Origin: Aureibaculum marinum
GTDB taxonomy: Bacteria; Bacteroidota; Bacteroidia; Flavobacteriales; Flavobacteriaceae
DNA: 64,000 nucleotides
Reading direction: 5' to 3'
Assembly: GCF_003813905.1 (NCBI RefSeq)
Contig: NZ_RPFJ01000003.1
Span: forward strand, 67,001-131,000
The position numbers were made by a program, and so were the translations under genes. A model generated the notes under the pieces. That model did not search any database. It worked only from the letters and a program-made list of their open reading frames with translations, and had not been told where the DNA came from. Below, in pieces: positions 36,197 through 46,015 of the stretch (within the stretch, counting starts at the first letter, position 1; each line of letters starts with the position of its first letter).

Positions 36197-38113
36197 ATGA
36201 AGAATTCAATAGCCGAAAGAATATATGATTTTATAAAAAGATTTCCTCCCTTTGATTTGTTGAAGGATGAAAAATTAGAACAAATATCTAAAGAAGTTAA
36301 AATAATTTATCTAGAAAAAGGGAAAATTGTTTTTAACGTAAACGAAGCTTACCACGATCATTTTTATATGGTTAGAAATGGAGCTATCGGTCTTCATAGA
36401 ATTAAAGGAGATAAAAATGAAATGATAGATATTTGTGACAGCGGTGATATTTTTGGTTTACGTGCATTACTAGCTCAAGAAAATTATACATTAAAGGCTT
36501 CTGCCAATGAAGAATCTATTATCTACGGCATTCCTATCAATGTTTTTCAGCAAGCCTCTGAAAACAATAAAAAAATAAATAAATATTTAATTACCACTTT
36601 TGCATCAAATGCATTTACCCCTTATACTCAAGAGCAAAGTGATGAAATTTTTAATGATTATATACCCAATAACAATCAAGATATTCAAAACTTAAAAACA
36701 GCAAATTACACTAAAAAACCCATAATTTGTCAAGAAGATGCCACTGTAAAAGAAGCCGCCATATTAATGAGTAAACACGGTATTAGTTGTATAGTTATTG
36801 TAAATCAAAAAAAGCATCCTATAGGTATTATTACAAATAGTGATTTAAAACATAAAATTGCTACAGGAAAGTTTTCTATTGAAAATAGTGTTAAAAATAT
36901 TATGTCTCATCCTGTGGTTGCCTGTAATAAAAAAATTACTGTTGCTGAAGCACAATTGCAGATGATTAAGTTCAATATTGGACACTTATGTGTTACCAAA
37001 GATGGCACTTACAACACCCCTTTAGTTGGTGTTTTAACACGACATGACATTGTACTGTCTATAGGCAATAACCCTTCAGTTTTATTAAAAGAAATAAAAA
37101 GAGCTAATAGAACTAAAAGTTTAAGAAATGTTAGAGCTAAAGCTCACAATTTATTAAAAGCTTATTTAGATCAGAATATTCCAATACGTCATATCTGTAA
37201 AATTATTTCTGAACTTAATGATGCTATTACATTTCGGGTTATTGAAAATGCCATTAAAAAAATGGAAACTCCCCCTCCTGTAGAATTTTCATGGCTGGCA
37301 TTAGGTAGCCAAGGTAGAAAAGAGCAATTGCTATATTCTGATCAAGATAGTGCCCTAATTTTTCAAGATGTACCAGAAGATAAATATGACGAAACACAAG
37401 CCTATTTTTTAAAATTAGCAGGACATATTACTAAATCTTTACATAAAATAGGGTACGAATACTGTACTGCAGAAATGATGGCTAGCAACCCCGAATGGTG
37501 TATGTCATATTCTAATTGGAAAGCTCAATTTGAAAATTGGATTGTAAACCCAGATAACAAGGCCATTCTTTTATCTTCTATCTTTTTTGATTTTAGTAGA
37601 ATTTATGGTAATAAAACATTAGTAAATAATTTAACCGACAGTATTTTTAATTCGTTAGAACAATCATCACATTTGTTATCGTTATTGGCTAAAGATATTT
37701 TACAGAGCCCTCCGCCTCTTGGATTTTTTAAACAAATGGTATTAGAGAAAAATGGGAAATATGAAGATTTTTTCAATATTAAAGTTAGAGCATTAATGCC
37801 ATTAATTGATGCTGCCAGATTACTCATTTTAACTCATAAAATAAAAAATATAAATAATACAGCCTTGCGTTATGAAAAACTTAGTGAGCTAGAACCAGAA
37901 AATAAAGAATTGTACGATTCTTGCTCCTATGCTTTTAAGGCATTACTAAAATTTAAAACCAAACAAGGTATTGCAAATAACGATTCTGGTAAGTTTATTA
38001 ATTTAGAAACCTTAAATAAAGAAGAAAAATTGAAACTTAAACGCTGTTTTAAACCCATTAGAGAAATCCAAGATTTATTAAAATATCGTTTTAAAATTAT
38101 AAATTTATCATAA
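36197..38113 (+). CDS. cNMP-binding / CBS / DUF294 nucleotidyltransferase protein
   Basis: Probable signal-controlled nucleotidyltransferase of 638 residues. Domains in order: a cyclic-nucleotide-binding-like domain (about 15-135, GDIFGLRALLAQENY), two CBS domains (about 172-290, IMSHPVVACNKKITVAEAQ), a GlnD-like nucleotidyltransferase domain DUF294 (about 310-470) with GSQGRKEQ (G370-S371) and the metal pair Asp382 and Asp384 in YSDQDS, and a helical DUF294 C-terminal domain (about 485-630). The target of nucleotide transfer is unknown. Its stop codon overlaps the exonuclease start (TAATG), so the two are translationally coupled. This coupling to a DnaQ-like exonuclease recurs in other bacteria as I recall. 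Confidence 0.9.
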   Translation: MKNSIAERIYDFIKRFPPFDLLKDEKLEQISKEVKIIYLEKGKIVFNVNEAYHDHFYMVRNGAIGLHRIKGDKNEMIDICDSGDIFGLRALLAQENYTLKASANEESIIYGIPINVFQQASENNKKINKYLITTFASNAFTPYTQEQSDEIFNDYIPNNNQDIQNLKTANYTKKPIICQEDATVKEAAILMSKHGISCIVIVNQKKHPIGIITNSDLKHKIATGKFSIENSVKNIMSHPVVACNKKITVAEAQLQMIKFNIGHLCVTKDGTYNTPLVGVLTRHDIVLSIGNNPSVLLKEIKRANRTKSLRNVRAKAHNLLKAYLDQNIPIRHICKIISELNDAITFRVIENAIKKMETPPPVEFSWLALGSQGRKEQLLYSDQDSALIFQDVPEDKYDETQAYFLKLAGHITKSLHKIGYEYCTAEMMASNPEWCMSYSNWKAQFENWIVNPDNKAILLSSIFFDFSRIYGNKTLVNNLTDSIFNSLEQSSHLLSLLAKDILQSPPPLGFFKQMVLEKNGKYEDFFNIKVRALMPLIDAARLLILTHKIKNINNTALRYEKLSELEPENKELYDSCSYAFKALLKFKTKQGIANNDSGKFINLETLNKEEKLKLKRCFKPIREIQDLLKYRFKIINLS

Positions 38114-38763
38114 TGTTTAAATGGTTATTTAAAAGAAAGAATTATCCTGATTCTTACAAAACGTACTTAGCCGGATTTAAAAAGGATGAAAAAAAATTAT
38201 TATCAGAAACTCGGTTTGTAGTTTTTGATACCGAAACAACAGGTTTTGACAAAATTGAAGATAGAATTTTATCTATTGGGGCAATTTCAGTTTTAAACAA
38301 TACAATAAATGTTTCTGATAGTTTTGAAATATACCTTAAACAAGACGTATTTAAATCAGAATCAGTAAAAATACATGGTATTCTAAAAGGAGGAAATTTA
38401 GAAAAGGTATCTGAAAAAGAAGCCATTGAAAAATTTTTAGATTATATAAAAAATGATGTCTTAGTTGGACATCATGTTGGATTTGATATGGCTATGGTAG
38501 ATCGTATGATGCGTAGAAATAATTTAGGAAAATTAAAAAATCTCTGTTTAGATACTGGTGTACTTTTTAAAATGTCTAAACATTTAGTCTATCAAGAAAA
38601 TTTAAAAAATTATAGTTTAGACGATTTATGTGAAGAGTTAAAAATAGAAAAAGTAGATCGGCATACCGCCACTGGTGATGCTTTAATTACTGCTATCGCT
38701 TTTCAAAAAATATTAGCAAGGCTAAATAAAAACAAAAACTTAAAATTAAAAGATTTATTATAG
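38113..38763 (+). CDS. DEDDh-family 3'-5' exonuclease (DnaQ/PolC-epsilon-like)
   Basis: Single-domain 3'-5' exonuclease of 216 residues. All five DEDDh residues are visible: Asp39 and Glu41 in VVFDTETTGF, Asp125 in VGHHVGFDMAM, and His184 with Asp189 in DRHTATGDALIT. It has no polymerase, BRCT or UvrC-like extension, so it is not a replicative proofreading subunit by itself. The start overlaps the DUF294 stop by one base, and a shared pathway (RNA or DNA 3' end control) is possible. The substrate is unknown. Confidence 0.88.
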   Translation: MFKWLFKRKNYPDSYKTYLAGFKKDEKKLLSETRFVVFDTETTGFDKIEDRILSIGAISVLNNTINVSDSFEIYLKQDVFKSESVKIHGILKGGNLEKVSEKEAIEKFLDYIKNDVLVGHHVGFDMAMVDRMMRRNNLGKLKNLCLDTGVLFKMSKHLVYQENLKNYSLDDLCEELKIEKVDRHTATGDALITAIAFQKILARLNKNKNLKLKDLL

Positions 38764-38792
38764 CTTTGAAAAATCCTTAATTAACAAATTCT

Positions 38793-39281
38793 ATGAGCAA
38801 CACTTATAAAGTTATAGTTAACGATACTGAAGAGTTTAATATCAGTAATAAAGATATTATATCTCTTAATGTTATTGAAAATGATACTAATAAATATCAT
38901 TTGCTTGATTGTAGCAAACCATATCATATTGAAATTTTAGAATCTAATTTTAACAAAAAACAATATGTTATCATAGTTAATCGCAACAAATACGAAGTAG
39001 CAATTAATGATAATTTAGATCAATTAATTAAAGAGATGGGATTCTCTTCCAGCTCAACAAAGAATGTAGATTATATAAAAGCACCGATGCCTGGTTTAAT
39101 TTTGGAAGTTAATGTAAAAGCAGGTCAAGAAGTTAAAGAAAATGATCCGTTACTTATACTAGAAGCTATGAAAATGGAAAACATAATAACTTCACCACGT
39201 AAAGGAACTATTAAGTCGGTTACTGCTGTTAAGGGAAACACCGTAGAAAAAGGAAATATGTTAATAGAATTTGAATCATAA
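38793..39281 (+). CDS. Biotin carboxyl carrier protein of an acyl-CoA carboxylase
   Basis: Carries the biotin prosthetic group between carboxylase subunits. 162 residues. The first 85 residues are a variable domain that likely docks to the other subunits. The C-terminal biotinyl domain (about 93-162) runs from APMPGLILEVNVKAGQEV to LLILEAMKMEN, with biotinylated Lys127. The protein resembles the separated C-terminal end of a propionyl-CoA carboxylase alpha chain more than AccB of acetyl-CoA carboxylase. It precedes the biotin carboxylase (71-base gap) and carboxyltransferase genes. TAGCTTTG at 38761-38768, overlapping the exonuclease stop codon, is a possible -7 element for this operon. Confidence 0.9.
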   Translation: MSNTYKVIVNDTEEFNISNKDIISLNVIENDTNKYHLLDCSKPYHIEILESNFNKKQYVIIVNRNKYEVAINDNLDQLIKEMGFSSSSTKNVDYIKAPMPGLILEVNVKAGQEVKENDPLLILEAMKMENIITSPRKGTIKSVTAVKGNTVEKGNMLIEFES

Positions 39282-39352
39282 TAAGCCCCTAAAAAAATAT
39301 ACTACCAAACTTTAAAATTATTAATCTTTATGATTGGTAAAAATTTAAGCAA

Positions 39353-40792
39353 ATGAAAAAAATACTAATAGCCAATAGAGGAGAAATTGCAATAAGAGTA
39401 ATGAAAACCGCACAAAAAATGGGTATAAAAACAGTTGCGGTTTACTCAACAGCTGATAGACATGCCCCACATGTTGAATTTGCAGATGAAGCCGTATGTA
39501 TTGGCCAACCTCCTTCGAATGAATCGTATTTACGGGGTGATAAAATTATTGAAGTTGCAAAAAATTTAAACGTAGATGCCATACATCCTGGATATGGTTT
39601 TTTAAGTGAAAATGCTGAATTTGCTGAACAATGTGAAAAAAACAATATCACTTTTATTGGACCAAAGAGCAAAGCTATTAAAATGATGGGTGATAAATTG
39701 GCTGCAAAAGATGCCGTTAAAAATTATGATATCCCTATGGTTCCTGGTATTGATCGTGCAATATCTGATCCTGAAGAAGCTATTAAAATTGCTAAAAAAA
39801 TAGGGTTTCCAATACTTATAAAAGCTGCTGCTGGTGGTGGAGGTAAAGGAATGCGAATTGTAGAAAAAGAAAATGAATTAAATGAACAAATGAATAGAGC
39901 CATAAGCGAAGCTACTTCAGCTTTTGGTAATGGTGCTGTTTTTATAGAAAAATACATTAGCTCACCAAGACATATTGAAATACAAGTGATGTGTGACAGT
40001 CATGGAAATAACATTCATTTATTTGAACGAGAATGTAGTATTCAACGTCGGCATCAAAAGGTAATTGAAGAGGCTCCATCCACCGTTTTATCTACTGAAC
40101 TTCGTGGAATTATAGGGCAAGCCGCTATAAATGTTGCTAAAGCTTGTAACTATGTTGGTGCTGGAACAGTAGAATTTTTAGTTGACGCTGATAATAATTT
40201 TTACTTTCTTGAAATGAACACCAGATTACAAGTAGAACATCCTGTTACCGAACTAATTACAGGTTTAGATTTGGTTGAACTGCAAATACGTGTTGCTCGA
40301 GGAGAAGAATTACCCATAAAACAATTTGATGTAAATATTAATGGACATGCTTTAGAATTAAGAATTTATGCCGAAGATCCTTTACACAACTTTTTGCCAA
40401 GTGTGGGTACGTTAGAAACATATAATTTACCATCTGGAAAAAATATTCGTGTTGACAATGGGTATAAACAAGGAATGGATGTTCCTATATATTACGATCC
40501 TATGTTAGCAAAACTAATCACTTATGGCAAAACACGTGAAGAATCTATTGCTTTAATGATTAGAGCTATTGAAAACTATCAAATAGAAGGAATTGAAACT
40601 ACATTATCTTTTGGTAAGTTTGTTTGTAAACACGAAGCTTTCCGTTCTGGAAATTTTGACACACTTTTTGTAAAAAAGCATTACGCTCCTGAGGCCTTAA
40701 AAGAAAGTGTTGAACATGAAGCTAAAATTGCAGCATTAATTGCTGTAAAAAAATATGTAGAAGATCAAAAGACATTAAGACTTCCAAACTAA
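39353..40792 (+). CDS. accC: Biotin carboxylase subunit of an acyl-CoA carboxylase
   Basis: ATP-grasp enzyme that carboxylates biotin on the carrier protein. 479 residues. N-terminal [19 protein letters not shown], glycine-rich ATP loop [28 protein letters not shown], catalytic block [16 protein letters not shown], and the C-terminal [16 protein letters not shown], which is typical of enzymes handling propionyl-CoA or other acyl-CoA. It has no fused biotinyl domain, since that is encoded separately just upstream. It lies 5 bases before the carboxyltransferase gene. Together the three genes make one complex. Confidence 0.93.
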   Translation: MKKILIANRGEIAIRVMKTAQKMGIKTVAVYSTADRHAPHVEFADEAVCIGQPPSNESYLRGDKIIEVAKNLNVDAIHPGYGFLSENAEFAEQCEKNNITFIGPKSKAIKMMGDKLAAKDAVKNYDIPMVPGIDRAISDPEEAIKIAKKIGFPILIKAAAGGGGKGMRIVEKENELNEQMNRAISEATSAFGNGAVFIEKYISSPRHIEIQVMCDSHGNNIHLFERECSIQRRHQKVIEEAPSTVLSTELRGIIGQAAINVAKACNYVGAGTVEFLVDADNNFYFLEMNTRLQVEHPVTELITGLDLVELQIRVARGEELPIKQFDVNINGHALELRIYAEDPLHNFLPSVGTLETYNLPSGKNIRVDNGYKQGMDVPIYYDPMLAKLITYGKTREESIALMIRAIENYQIEGIETTLSFGKFVCKHEAFRSGNFDTLFVKKHYAPEALKESVEHEAKIAALIAVKKYVEDQKTLRLPN

Positions 40793-40797
40793 TTACT

Positions 40798-42339
40798 ATG
40801 GATAAAAAATCAAAAAAGTTAAAAGAAAAGATTGTCCAAGCACATTTAGGTGGTGGTCAAAAACGAATTGAACAACAACATCAAAAGAAAAAACTAACAG
40901 CAAGAGAACGCATTAATTTCTTACTTGACGAAGGTTCTTTTGAAGAAATGGGCATGTTAGTTACCCATAGAACCACAGATTTTAACATGCAAAAACAACA
41001 GTTTCTTGGTGATGGTGTTGTAACTGGTTATGGTACTATTGATGGTAGATTGGTATATGTTTTTGCTCAAGATTTTACTGTTTTTGGAGGTTCATTATCA
41101 GAAACACATGCAGAAAAAATATGTAAAGTAATGGATGCCGCCCTAAAAGTTGGTGTACCATGTATTGGTTTAAATGATTCTGGTGGAGCTAGAATTCAAG
41201 AAGGAGTTCGATCTTTAGGTGGTTATGCTGATATTTTCTATAGAAATGTACAATCATCAGGTGTTATCCCTCAAATCTCAGCCATTATGGGACCCTGTGC
41301 CGGTGGAGCGGTGTATTCACCTGCAATGACCGACTTTACATTTATGGTAGAAAACACGAGTTATATGTTTGTGACAGGTCCAAATGTTGTAAAAACAGTT
41401 ACAAACGAAGAAGTTACTAGTGAAGAACTGGGTGGAGCTTCTGCACACTCCACAAAATCTGGTGTTGCTCATATCACTTCTGCAAATGATTTTGAATGCC
41501 TTAAAGACATTAAAAAACTTTTAAGTTACCTGCCTCAAAACAATAAAGAAATCACCAAAAAGCTACCATATTCCTTTCGTGATGAAATTAGAGATGAACT
41601 AGAAAATATTGTCCCAGATAATGCGAATAAGCCCTACGATATGCATAAGGTTATTACTGGCATTATCGATAATGATTCTTTTTTTGAAATTCATAAAGAT
41701 TATGCTGAAAATATAATTGTAGGTTTTGCCCGCTTAGGAGGTAGAAGTATAGGTATTATTGCAAACCAACCTTTATTTTTAGCTGGTGTATTAGATGTAA
41801 ATAGTTCTAAAAAAGCTGCTAGATTTGCTCGTTTTTGTGATTGTTTTAATATTTCTTTATTAGTACTGGTAGATGTTCCAGGATTTTTACCAGGAACAGA
41901 TCAAGAGTGGAACGGCATTATTGTAAATGGTGCGAAATTACTTTATGCTTTAAGTGAAGCTACAGTACCAAGAGTGACTTTAATTACCAGAAAAGCCTAT
42001 GGCGGAGCTTATGATGTAATGAACTCTAAACATATTGGTGCAGACATGAATTTTGCATGGCCAAGTGCAGAAATTGCGGTTATGGGAGCAAAAGGTGCTA
42101 GTGAAATAATTTTTAAAAAAGAAATTAAAGTAGCTGATAATCCGGAAGAAAAATTAGCAGAAAAAGAAAAGGAATATGCAGAAAAATTTGCAAATCCTTT
42201 TAGAGCAGCTGAGCGTGGATTTATTGACGAAGTAATTTTACCAAAAGATACACGCAGAAAATTACTAAAAGCATTTAGTATGTTAGAAAATAAAGAAGTG
42301 CATAAACCCGATAGAAAGCATGGAAATATTCCACTATAA
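40798..42339 (+). CDS. pccB: Acyl-CoA (propionyl-CoA) carboxylase carboxyltransferase subunit
   Basis: Transfers CO2 from carboxybiotin to an acyl-CoA. 513 residues with both crotonase-like halves in one chain. [22 protein letters not shown] opens the protein. The first oxyanion hole region lies around [15 protein letters not shown] (preceded by GPCAGG), and the second around [31 protein letters not shown] and [29 protein letters not shown]. The sequence fits PccB and methylmalonyl-CoA decarboxylase alpha chains; with biotin carboxylase and carrier in one operon, propionyl-CoA carboxylase is the best call. It would feed odd-chain and Val/Ile breakdown products to methylmalonyl-CoA. The gene is closed by a strong terminator shared with ppdK. 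Confidence 0.92.
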   Translation: MDKKSKKLKEKIVQAHLGGGQKRIEQQHQKKKLTARERINFLLDEGSFEEMGMLVTHRTTDFNMQKQQFLGDGVVTGYGTIDGRLVYVFAQDFTVFGGSLSETHAEKICKVMDAALKVGVPCIGLNDSGGARIQEGVRSLGGYADIFYRNVQSSGVIPQISAIMGPCAGGAVYSPAMTDFTFMVENTSYMFVTGPNVVKTVTNEEVTSEELGGASAHSTKSGVAHITSANDFECLKDIKKLLSYLPQNNKEITKKLPYSFRDEIRDELENIVPDNANKPYDMHKVITGIIDNDSFFEIHKDYAENIIVGFARLGGRSIGIIANQPLFLAGVLDVNSSKKAARFARFCDCFNISLLVLVDVPGFLPGTDQEWNGIIVNGAKLLYALSEATVPRVTLITRKAYGGAYDVMNSKHIGADMNFAWPSAEIAVMGAKGASEIIFKKEIKVADNPEEKLAEKEKEYAEKFANPFRAAERGFIDEVILPKDTRRKLLKAFSMLENKEVHKPDRKHGNIPL

Positions 42340-42364
42340 TCGGAAATATATTTTTATAATCAAT

Positions 42365-42403
42365 AAAAAAAACCCAAAGTAAAAATTACTTTGGGTTCTT
42401 TAT
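42365..42403. terminator. Bidirectional terminator between pccB and ppdK
   Basis: 12-base perfect stem (42371-42382 with 42386-42397, core ACCCAAAGTAA), 3-base loop, A run before and T-rich tail after, serving both converging operons. Confidence 0.88.
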
Positions 42404-42420
42404 TTTAAAATTTAAATAAA

Positions 42421-45150
42421 TTATTTATTTGACTTAATTGCTGCTTGAGCGGCCGCTAATCTTGCAATTGGAACACGATACGGAGAACAACTTACGTAGT
42501 TCATACCTGTTTCATAACAAAATTCAACAGAGCTAGGCTCACCACCATGCTCACCACAAATTCCAACTTTTAAATTCTCTTTGGTACTTCTTCCTCTTTG
42601 AGTTCCTAATTGTACCAATTGGCCAACACCATCTCTATCTAATACTTCAAAAGGATCTACTTTTAAAATTCCTCTCTTTAAATAAATTGGTAAAAACTTA
42701 CCAGCATCATCACGTGAATAACCAAAGGTCATTTGAGTTAAATCATTAGTACCAAAAGAGAAGAAATCTGCTTTTTCAGCAATTTTATCTGCTAATAATG
42801 CAGCTCTTGGAATCTCAATCATGGTACCAACCAAATACTTAACAGTAGCTCCTCTTTCTTCAAAAACTTCATTAGCAGTAGCTCTAATCACAGCTTCTTG
42901 ATTTTCAAACTCAGCAACTGTACCAATTAAAGGTATCATAATTTCAGGAATAGTTTCTATACCTCTTTCTTTTAGATTTAATGCCGCTTCAAGAATTGCT
43001 CTAGTTTGCATTTCTGTAATCTCAGGATACGTTATACCTAATCTACAACCACGATGACCTAACATTGGGTTAAACTCTTCCAATTCAGAAACTTTACTTT
43101 TTACGGCTTCTAATGTAATATGCATTTCTTCTGCTAAATCTTTTTGAGTTGCCAATTGATGAGGCACAAACTCATGTAAAGGTGGGTCTAACAACCTAAC
43201 AGTTACAGGAAGACCTTGCATTGCTTCAAAGATACCTTCAAAATCTTCTCTTTGCATTGGCAGCAATTCTTTTAAAGCTTCTTTTCTACCTTTTACGGTA
43301 TCTGCAAGAATCATTTCTCGCATAGCTTTAATTCTATCAACTTCAAAAAACATATGTTCCGTTCTGGTCAAACCAATACCTTGTGCTCCAAAACTTCTTG
43401 CCACTTTTGCATCTTTAGGAGAATCTGCATTAGTTCTAACTTGCATAGAACTGAATTTGTCAGCTAACTTCATTATTTCAGCAAACTCACCACTTAAATC
43501 AGGTTCAACAGTTGCTACTTTACCTTCAATTATATTACCTGTAGAACCATTTAAAGACAACCAATCACCTTCGTGAAACTCTTTACCATCTACAACTAAT
43601 GTTCTTTTTTTATAGTCAATTTTTAAGGCACCAGCTCCTGAAACACAACATTTACCCATTCCTCTGGCTACTACGGCAGCATGAGAAGTCATACCTCCTC
43701 TTGCTGTTAAAATTCCTTTCGCAATATTCATACCCTCTAAATCTTCTGGAGAAGTTTCTATTCGTACCAAAATACTGCTTTTGTATTTATCTGCCTCATC
43801 TGCAAAGAATACAATTTTACCAGTAGCTGCACCTGGAGATGCTGGCAATCCTTGAGCAATTACATTAGAAGATTTTAATGCTTTAGGATCGAAAACAGGA
43901 TGTAATAATTCATCTAATTTATTTGGTTCTATAGACATTACAGCCTCTTCTTCACTGATTAACCCTTCATCTAAAAGATCTTTTGCAATTTTTACCATGG
44001 CTGCACCAGTACGCTTACCATTCCGTGTTTGCAATATCCAAAGTTTACCTTCTTGTATGGTAAACTCCATATCTTGCATATCTCTATAATGTTTCTCTAA
44101 TTTATCTTGATATTCATTCAATTCATTAAATATAGCTGGCATTAATTCTTCTAAAGAAGGATACTTTTCTGCTCTTTCATCTTCTTCTATTTTAGCCAAT
44201 TCTGCCCAACGTTTAGAGCCAATTTTAGTAATTTGTTGTGGAGTTCTTACACCAGCTACAACATCTTCTCCTTGAGCATTGATTAGGTATTCTCCGTTAA
44301 ACATATTTTCCCCGGTACCCGCATCTCTCGTAAAACAAACACCAGTACCTGAATTGTCACCCATATTACCATAAACCATAGCTTGTACGTTCACCGCTGT
44401 ACCCCAATCGGCAGGATAACCATTCATATTTCTATAATAAACAGCTCTATCTCCATTCCAACTATTAAACACTGCCATTACCGCACCCCAAAGTTGATCC
44501 CAAGGATCTGTAGGAAAATCATGACCTGTACGTTTTTTTACCGCATCTTTAAAATCATATACCAAATCTTTTAAATCTTGAATAGAAAACTCAGTATCTA
44601 ATTCAATGTCTCTTTTTTCTTTGAGGTGTTCCATAATTTCCTCAAAAGGATCTATATCTTCTTTTGATTCTGGTTTCATTCCTAAAACTACGCCTCCATA
44701 CATTTGAATAAATCTTCGGTAAGAATCCCAAGCAAAACGCTCATTTTTTGTTTTTTCTGCCAATCCTAAAACAACATCATCATTTAATCCTAAATTTAAT
44801 ACAGTGTCCATCATACCAGGCATAGAAACTCTAGCTCCAGATCGTACGGAAATTAATAGAGGATTATCTTTATCGCCAAATTTGGCATTCATAATTTGTT
44901 CAATATTCTCTATGGCAGCTTCTACATCTCCCTTTATCATTTGAACTACAGCTTCTCGTCCTAGTTCATTATATTCAGTACATACTTCTGTTGTAATTGT
45001 AAATCCAGGAGGTACAGGAATCCCTATTTTACTCATCTCTGCTAAATTAGCTCCTTTTCCACCTAATAAATTCCGCATTGTGCTATCACCATCTGCAACT
45101 TTATTTCCAAACTTGTAAACTCTTGTCTTTACTTCTTGTGCTATTTCCAT
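42421..45150 (-). CDS. ppdK: Pyruvate, phosphate dikinase
   Basis: Interconverts pyruvate + ATP + Pi and phosphoenolpyruvate + AMP + PPi, in glycolysis or gluconeogenesis. 909 residues. The N-terminal ATP-grasp part starts at GGKGANLAEMSKIGIPVPPGF. Phosphohistidine His490 sits in TARGGMTSHAAVVARGMGK. The C-terminal PEP-binding barrel has LGHRGCRLG, SFGTNDLTQMTFGYSRDD and the terminal GICGEHGGEPSSVEFC with the catalytic Cys. The length is slightly above the classic 874-880 residues. A -7 box TACTTTTG (45189-45182) lies 31 bases upstream. The single gene is transcribed away from the TonB-receptor remnant. Confidence 0.97.
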   Translation of the reverse strand: MEIAQEVKTRVYKFGNKVADGDSTMRNLLGGKGANLAEMSKIGIPVPPGFTITTEVCTEYNELGREAVVQMIKGDVEAAIENIEQIMNAKFGDKDNPLLISVRSGARVSMPGMMDTVLNLGLNDDVVLGLAEKTKNERFAWDSYRRFIQMYGGVVLGMKPESKEDIDPFEEIMEHLKEKRDIELDTEFSIQDLKDLVYDFKDAVKKRTGHDFPTDPWDQLWGAVMAVFNSWNGDRAVYYRNMNGYPADWGTAVNVQAMVYGNMGDNSGTGVCFTRDAGTGENMFNGEYLINAQGEDVVAGVRTPQQITKIGSKRWAELAKIEEDERAEKYPSLEELMPAIFNELNEYQDKLEKHYRDMQDMEFTIQEGKLWILQTRNGKRTGAAMVKIAKDLLDEGLISEEEAVMSIEPNKLDELLHPVFDPKALKSSNVIAQGLPASPGAATGKIVFFADEADKYKSSILVRIETSPEDLEGMNIAKGILTARGGMTSHAAVVARGMGKCCVSGAGALKIDYKKRTLVVDGKEFHEGDWLSLNGSTGNIIEGKVATVEPDLSGEFAEIMKLADKFSSMQVRTNADSPKDAKVARSFGAQGIGLTRTEHMFFEVDRIKAMREMILADTVKGRKEALKELLPMQREDFEGIFEAMQGLPVTVRLLDPPLHEFVPHQLATQKDLAEEMHITLEAVKSKVSELEEFNPMLGHRGCRLGITYPEITEMQTRAILEAALNLKERGIETIPEIMIPLIGTVAEFENQEAVIRATANEVFEERGATVKYLVGTMIEIPRAALLADKIAEKADFFSFGTNDLTQMTFGYSRDDAGKFLPIYLKRGILKVDPFEVLDRDGVGQLVQLGTQRGRSTKENLKVGICGEHGGEPSSVEFCYETGMNYVSCSPYRVPIARLAAAQAAIKSNK

Positions 45151-45181
45151 AATTTTGAAGTGTTTATTTAATTATTATCTT

Positions 45182-45189
45182 CAAAAGTA
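45182..45189 (-). promoter_or_regulatory. -7 element of ppdK
   Basis: TACTTTTG on the minus strand fits TANNTTTG, 31 bases before the ATG at 45150. No -33 TTG was found at the right spacing. Confidence 0.45.
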
Positions 45190-45292
45190 AAAAGGAAAAG
45201 AATTTTATTAAATGATATTTATCATCTCAATATGAAACTTTTGTTACATTCTGTTTTTTTAATTTCTGTAAAATGGAAAATTGTTTGATAAA

Positions 45293-46015
45293 TTATAATT
45301 TATAAGATATTTTTAACATCAAAATTCTAGGCAACACAAATGTACTTTGGTCGCTTATCAAAAAGTCTGAAAAAAAATTTTCTTTTCTAAATTGATTGTT
45401 GAAAAGGTTTGTAATTTCAAATTCAAAACCCCAAGGACTATCTTCTTTTCGATAAAAAAGCGAAGCATTTGCAACGTCGAATTTGTTTTTAAAATCCGCA
45501 TCTTCATTTTGATAATTAAACCTTGAATAATCTGCTTTTAAAGTAAAGTCTTTTAAAAAATCATAATCAAGATTAATAAAAAACTCATTATTCTTAAATT
45601 TTGAATTTGAAAAATTACTTACGTAATTAGATGGAGAATATTCATACCCTATTTCAAAATTCGGAGCTTTTTTAAAAAATGTTCTTACTTTACCGAGTAG
45701 CGATGCACTTTTTGAAGTATTTTTTGAAGTATTGGAGTTAACTATTTGAAAGAATTCATTATACGTTCCAGATGCGACTAACCCATATTTAATTTGATTT
45801 ATTTTCTTACTTAAACTAAATTTACCTGAAATATTATTTTCGGGTATTGCAAACATTTTTAACGTGGAAAACTGATCAATACCTTTTAATTCTGTGGTGT
45901 TTTTAACGCTTTTTATTTTTCTATTGTATATTACTTTGGCGTTAAAATCCAGTCCACGAGTTAATTTGAATTTATTATAATTGAGTGCGTAAGTGTGATA
46001 TTTCTCGTAAGATAA
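45293..46015 (-). pseudogene. C-terminal remnant of a TonB-dependent outer-membrane barrel gene
   Basis: An open frame of 240 codons with no gene start: it begins directly after the ABC-F stop codon (TAG, 46018-46016) and stays in that same frame. The first Met is only at 45856. The translation is alternating amphipathic strands of a barrel (KLTRGLDFNAKVIYNR, FEIGYEYSPSNYVSNF, FFINLDYDFLKDFTLKADYSRF, WGFEFEITNLFNNQF) and ends ILMLKISYKL, the normal C-terminus of a TonB-dependent receptor or carboxypeptidase-regulatory-like barrel. Such proteins are usually 700-1000 residues; the signal peptide, plug and most strands are missing. The simplest reading is a deletion that fused the 3' end of a receptor gene to the end of the ABC-F gene. 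Expression of the Met-45856 piece is possible but it could not fold into a full barrel. Confidence 0.75.

Noticed and set aside
39302-39339. TACCAA/TTGGTA repeat between the biotin carrier and biotin carboxylase genes
   Set aside because: Six-base arms 26 bases apart in AT-rich DNA are expected by chance.
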